Shown here: positions 62,301 to 64,000 of the stretch, one piece after another
Position numbering within the stretch: the first letter of the stretch is position 1
How the letters are laid out: every line of letters starts with the position of its first letter
From: Sipunculus nudus
Lineage: Eukaryota; Annelida; Sipuncula; Golfingiida; Sipunculidae
Length of the DNA stretch: 64,000 nt
Direction: 5' to 3'
NCBI GenBank assembly: GCA_026874595.1
Contig: CM049308.1
Coordinates: forward strand, 51,218,624-51,282,623
The notes under the pieces: model-generated
The model's input: the letters and a program-made list of their open reading frames with translations, nothing else
Database searches by the model: none
What the model was told of the DNA's origin: nothing
Position numbers and translations under genes: made by a program

Positions 62301-63760
62301 GTGTACTGAATATATAATTACCTCTGCCATCTGGGCTGTCTGTATTGCTGCCAGACCCATGGCTAAGTTGATTCTGGGGTTGACATGGAAACCATCCAGT
62401 GTGACCTGCATCATGTCACCTACGTGGGCGGCCTTACATATCAGCTCTCTCACTGCAGGCTTGTACCAAGACGGGTCTGGAGTCTCCACATCACTGCATG
62501 ACAATGTGCCAGGATAAATGGATATTCATGTACAGGCTTCCTCAAATACTGGTTCCTTAACATTTTTTAAAGGGATCATATAAGACATACACAAAATACA
62601 GGGTACCAGATTTGAATAATTATTCATTTTATTATAACATAATCATAAATAATTATTTGTTAAGAGATTTACTTAATTTAAACATGATTTGTGGGTGAGA
62701 TTTATTCATATTACACTACAGACATGCAACCTTGATAATTTATGACTGAGCAGTATATTAATTTTACTATTTCTAAAATAACACCTCAAGAACAAAATCA
62801 GGAATTAATTTAAGAAATTAATAATAAAAATAGGGCAATTTATAAAACAGAAAAAAGGTAGAAAAATCTGAATATACCTGATGTGTGGCTGTATGCCTGG
62901 TTGTTCTTTAAAGCCCTGGAAAAATATAGATTCATCAGTTTTATTTTCTTGCCAATAATCCAAAATATTTGAAGGGAATGCACTTTGACTGACACCAAAA
63001 GCTTAAAAGACACCAATAGCTTATATTAATAACAGTTTCTCTCTCATGGTATTCAACCAGTCATCAAAGATGTATAACTCATCCAAACAGAATTATAATT
63101 TTAAAGATTTGTGACTGCCTTTTGCTCTTGTCGGTCTGTTTGAGGACACCAACCTGTGCACCATCCACACCAAGGGTGTGCTGTGCGCCATCCACACCAA
63201 GCGTGTGACCATCATGCCCATGGACATCATGTATTGTTCCTCATCTATGACAGAACACCTCTGCTAGTAAGGTGCAGAGTAACACAGTGGTTAAAGGGGT
63301 CATTCTATAGAATCCCTTGATCAAACAAAATGAATTCATTGCCTCTGTAATCATTATTTAAAATTCTAATGCAAGACCAGACTCAATCAAATATTCTAAT
63401 ACTGATACTAACTACACCTGACACTGTTTCCTGTTGTTTTGGGCACCTATTAATGGTAGGAAATAAGGTGCTCAACTGACTGGAAATATATTCCATTCTT
63501 TTTAGGATTCCAAGATATATCTCACCCTTAACAAAGCAACTTTTTAACATGAACAAACAAGCAGTTTCTTTTATTTAAAAAGTATTGCACATTTACTGAG
63601 GTAGTTTGCATATGAATGGTGAGGAAGTAAAGCTGTCTTACCTTTTCTAAATACAAGTCTCCTTTTGCCCACATATTTCTATATTTAGGTGGGAAGTCTT
63701 TTTCAATCTCTAGCTCAGATAGAGGGGAATCTAATTTGTGGTGAAGATACCTGGCATACT
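53310..63760 (-). CDS. TTC13: TTC13-like protein, C-terminal 12 exons (5' end outside window)
   Basis: TTC13 is a TPR protein of unclear function; this window carries the region after the TPRs. Exons, 5' to 3': 63642-63760, 62878-62915, 62322-62493, 61635-61668, 60954-61086, 60377-60460, 59631-59712, 59098-59207, 58371-58503, 56298-56456, 53728-53807, 53310-53415 (1250 nt, TGA at 53310-53312). Every junction is GT-AG and every phase agrees. Landmarks matching human TTC13 as I remember it: [102 protein letters not shown], and the tail [20 protein letters not shown]. No TPRs or signal peptide are in view because they lie beyond 64 kb. Two exons (59098-59207 and 56298-56456) have tandemly duplicated acceptor regions upstream. 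Confidence 0.88.
53966..56191. mobile_element. hAT MITE with exact 8-bp TSD, carrying a nested element
   Basis: The ends TAGAGGAGCAGAC (53966) and, reversed, TAGAGGTGCAGAC (56191) are inverted repeats. They are flanked by identical 8-bp duplications AACTGCAC (53958-53965 and 56192-56199). Subterminal 'ggaccagtcc'/'gaccagacca' motifs occur at both ends. TAG...CTA ends plus an 8-bp duplication are hAT hallmarks. Removing the nested satellite element leaves about 0.5 kb, so it is non-autonomous. It lies in the TTC13-like intron between the last two coding-exon pairs (53807-56298). Confidence 0.85.
54320..56029 (+). mobile_element. Satellite-filled Helitron-like element (180-bp units)
   Basis: About nine tandem units of 175-180 bp share 'aggccaatatctgcaggca', 'aaaaaaagtccgtacatgtg', 'tcatgaaattttctatgttc' and 'aaaagtaggtcaaccggga'. 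The right edge has 'gacggaaggacggaatgacg' followed by the terminal hairpin ATGCCCCGGCCAC-TTT-GTGGCGGGGGCAT (55999-56027, 13-bp stem, one mismatch). I recall closely similar hairpin edges in bivalve repeats. It is nested within the hAT MITE. The Helitron/Helentron placement is inferred from the hairpin and satellite core, and the 5' edge is approximate. Confidence 0.7.
56437..58125 (-). repeat. 83-bp tandem array of duplicated splice acceptor plus exon start
   Basis: The unit consists, on the minus strand, of 'atgttttgtgtggtggttcag' (intron 3' end; here 21 positions, acceptor AG last) followed by the first ~60 bp of the TTC13-like exon 56298-56456. The phrase 'ggtcagactcctga' recurs at 56447 (true exon), 56529, 56611, 56694, 56777, 56858, 56941, 57023 and then every 83 bp to 58102: the exon copy plus 20 more. 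No copy carries the exon's donor. The most upstream copy is the most diverged. 83 is not a multiple of three, and the copies are not in-frame extensions. Confidence 0.95.
59182..59300 (-). repeat. 42-bp tandem repeat duplicating an exon's acceptor
   Basis: 'tgtctgcaaggtcgtatctc' and variants recur at 59189, 59231 and 59273. The first belongs to the TTC13-like exon 59098-59207. The second reproduces its acceptor and first codons (exon start would be 59249). The third is degenerate. The unit is 14 codons and stays in frame. Confidence 0.9.
61183..61384. repeat. 67-bp tandem triplication in a TTC13-like intron
   Basis: Three near-identical units start at about 61183, 61250 and 61317: 'gttacataaaacttacagaa', 'cacggtaaactgtgatacaa', 'tggatatattgaatattg'. 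On the minus strand each carries a donor-like GTAAGT. Confidence 0.9.
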
Positions 63761-64000
63761 CTACAAAATTAAACAATTTGAACTTTTAAACAATACCTCA
63801 AGTAATACAATATGTCAATGCCTTGAGCAGCTATTTACACAATATAATTACTGAGATAAATATATAAACAGAAAGAATCCCGTTCCCTGACATTTCAACA
63901 TTTTCAGAAAACTTGTTCAGAACTTCTATGTGTAAGTCTGAAAAAAAAGTTTGTATCCAAAATAACACATAATGACATAATCTGTACTGGACCAAAATAT
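63761..64000. other. TTC13-like intron running off the window
   Basis: This is the intron 5' of exon 63642-63760. No further exon is recognisable before the window ends. Confidence 0.5.

Overview
This is eukaryotic nuclear DNA: it carries intron-rich genes with GT-AG splice sites, many transposon families and satellite-like repeats, and nothing prokaryotic. The protein families and the repeat style (non-autonomous Helitron-like elements filled with 140-180 bp tandem units, tRNA-derived SINEs, TTAA and hAT MITEs) suggest a marine invertebrate, most likely a mollusc. The species assignment is inference. All gene identities come from reading translations and from memory of the families; no search was run.

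Layout. 1-11 kb holds no host gene I can support. It contains diverged satellite repeats (0.65-1.4 kb), a TTAA-flanked MITE (1.8-2.3 kb), a decayed PIF/Harbinger transposon with a tRNA-derived SINE beside it (2.8-4.5 kb), a hAT-like element rich in TTTGCAT motifs (6.5-7.5 kb), a LINE reverse-transcriptase scrap (7.9-8.2 kb) and tandem repeats. 11.1-21.7 kb holds seven minus-strand exons of an UNC93-like membrane protein with intact phases through to the stop codon. At 27.05-27.38 kb, on the same strand, is a first coding exon encoding a SAM-like domain. Its splice phase fits the UNC93 exon at 21.7 kb exactly (650 codons including the stop), so the two may be one SAM-UNC93 gene. The 5.3 kb between them holds repeats and one plus-strand candidate terminal exon (25.0-25.2 kb).

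27.7-53.2 kb is mostly repeats: Helitron-like elements with internal tandem arrays, many carrying the 12-bp palindrome GGTGGCGCCACC or close variants, microsatellites, and an 18/36-bp minisatellite at 50.9-53.0 kb. 53.3-63.8 kb holds twelve minus-strand exons of the 3' part of a TTC13-like gene. All phases agree and the stop is present; the 5' exons lie beyond 64 kb.

The most unusual structures are in the TTC13-like gene. One exon's acceptor and first ~60 bp have been tandemly copied 20 times at 83-bp spacing. Another exon's acceptor region is repeated every 42 bp, so the nearest upstream acceptor would add 14 in-frame codons. One intron holds a hAT element with a perfect 8-bp target duplication, inside which sits a Helitron-like satellite element. 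The two host genes are not evidently related in function: UNC93 proteins are multi-pass membrane proteins of the major facilitator fold, and TTC13 is a poorly characterised TPR protein.
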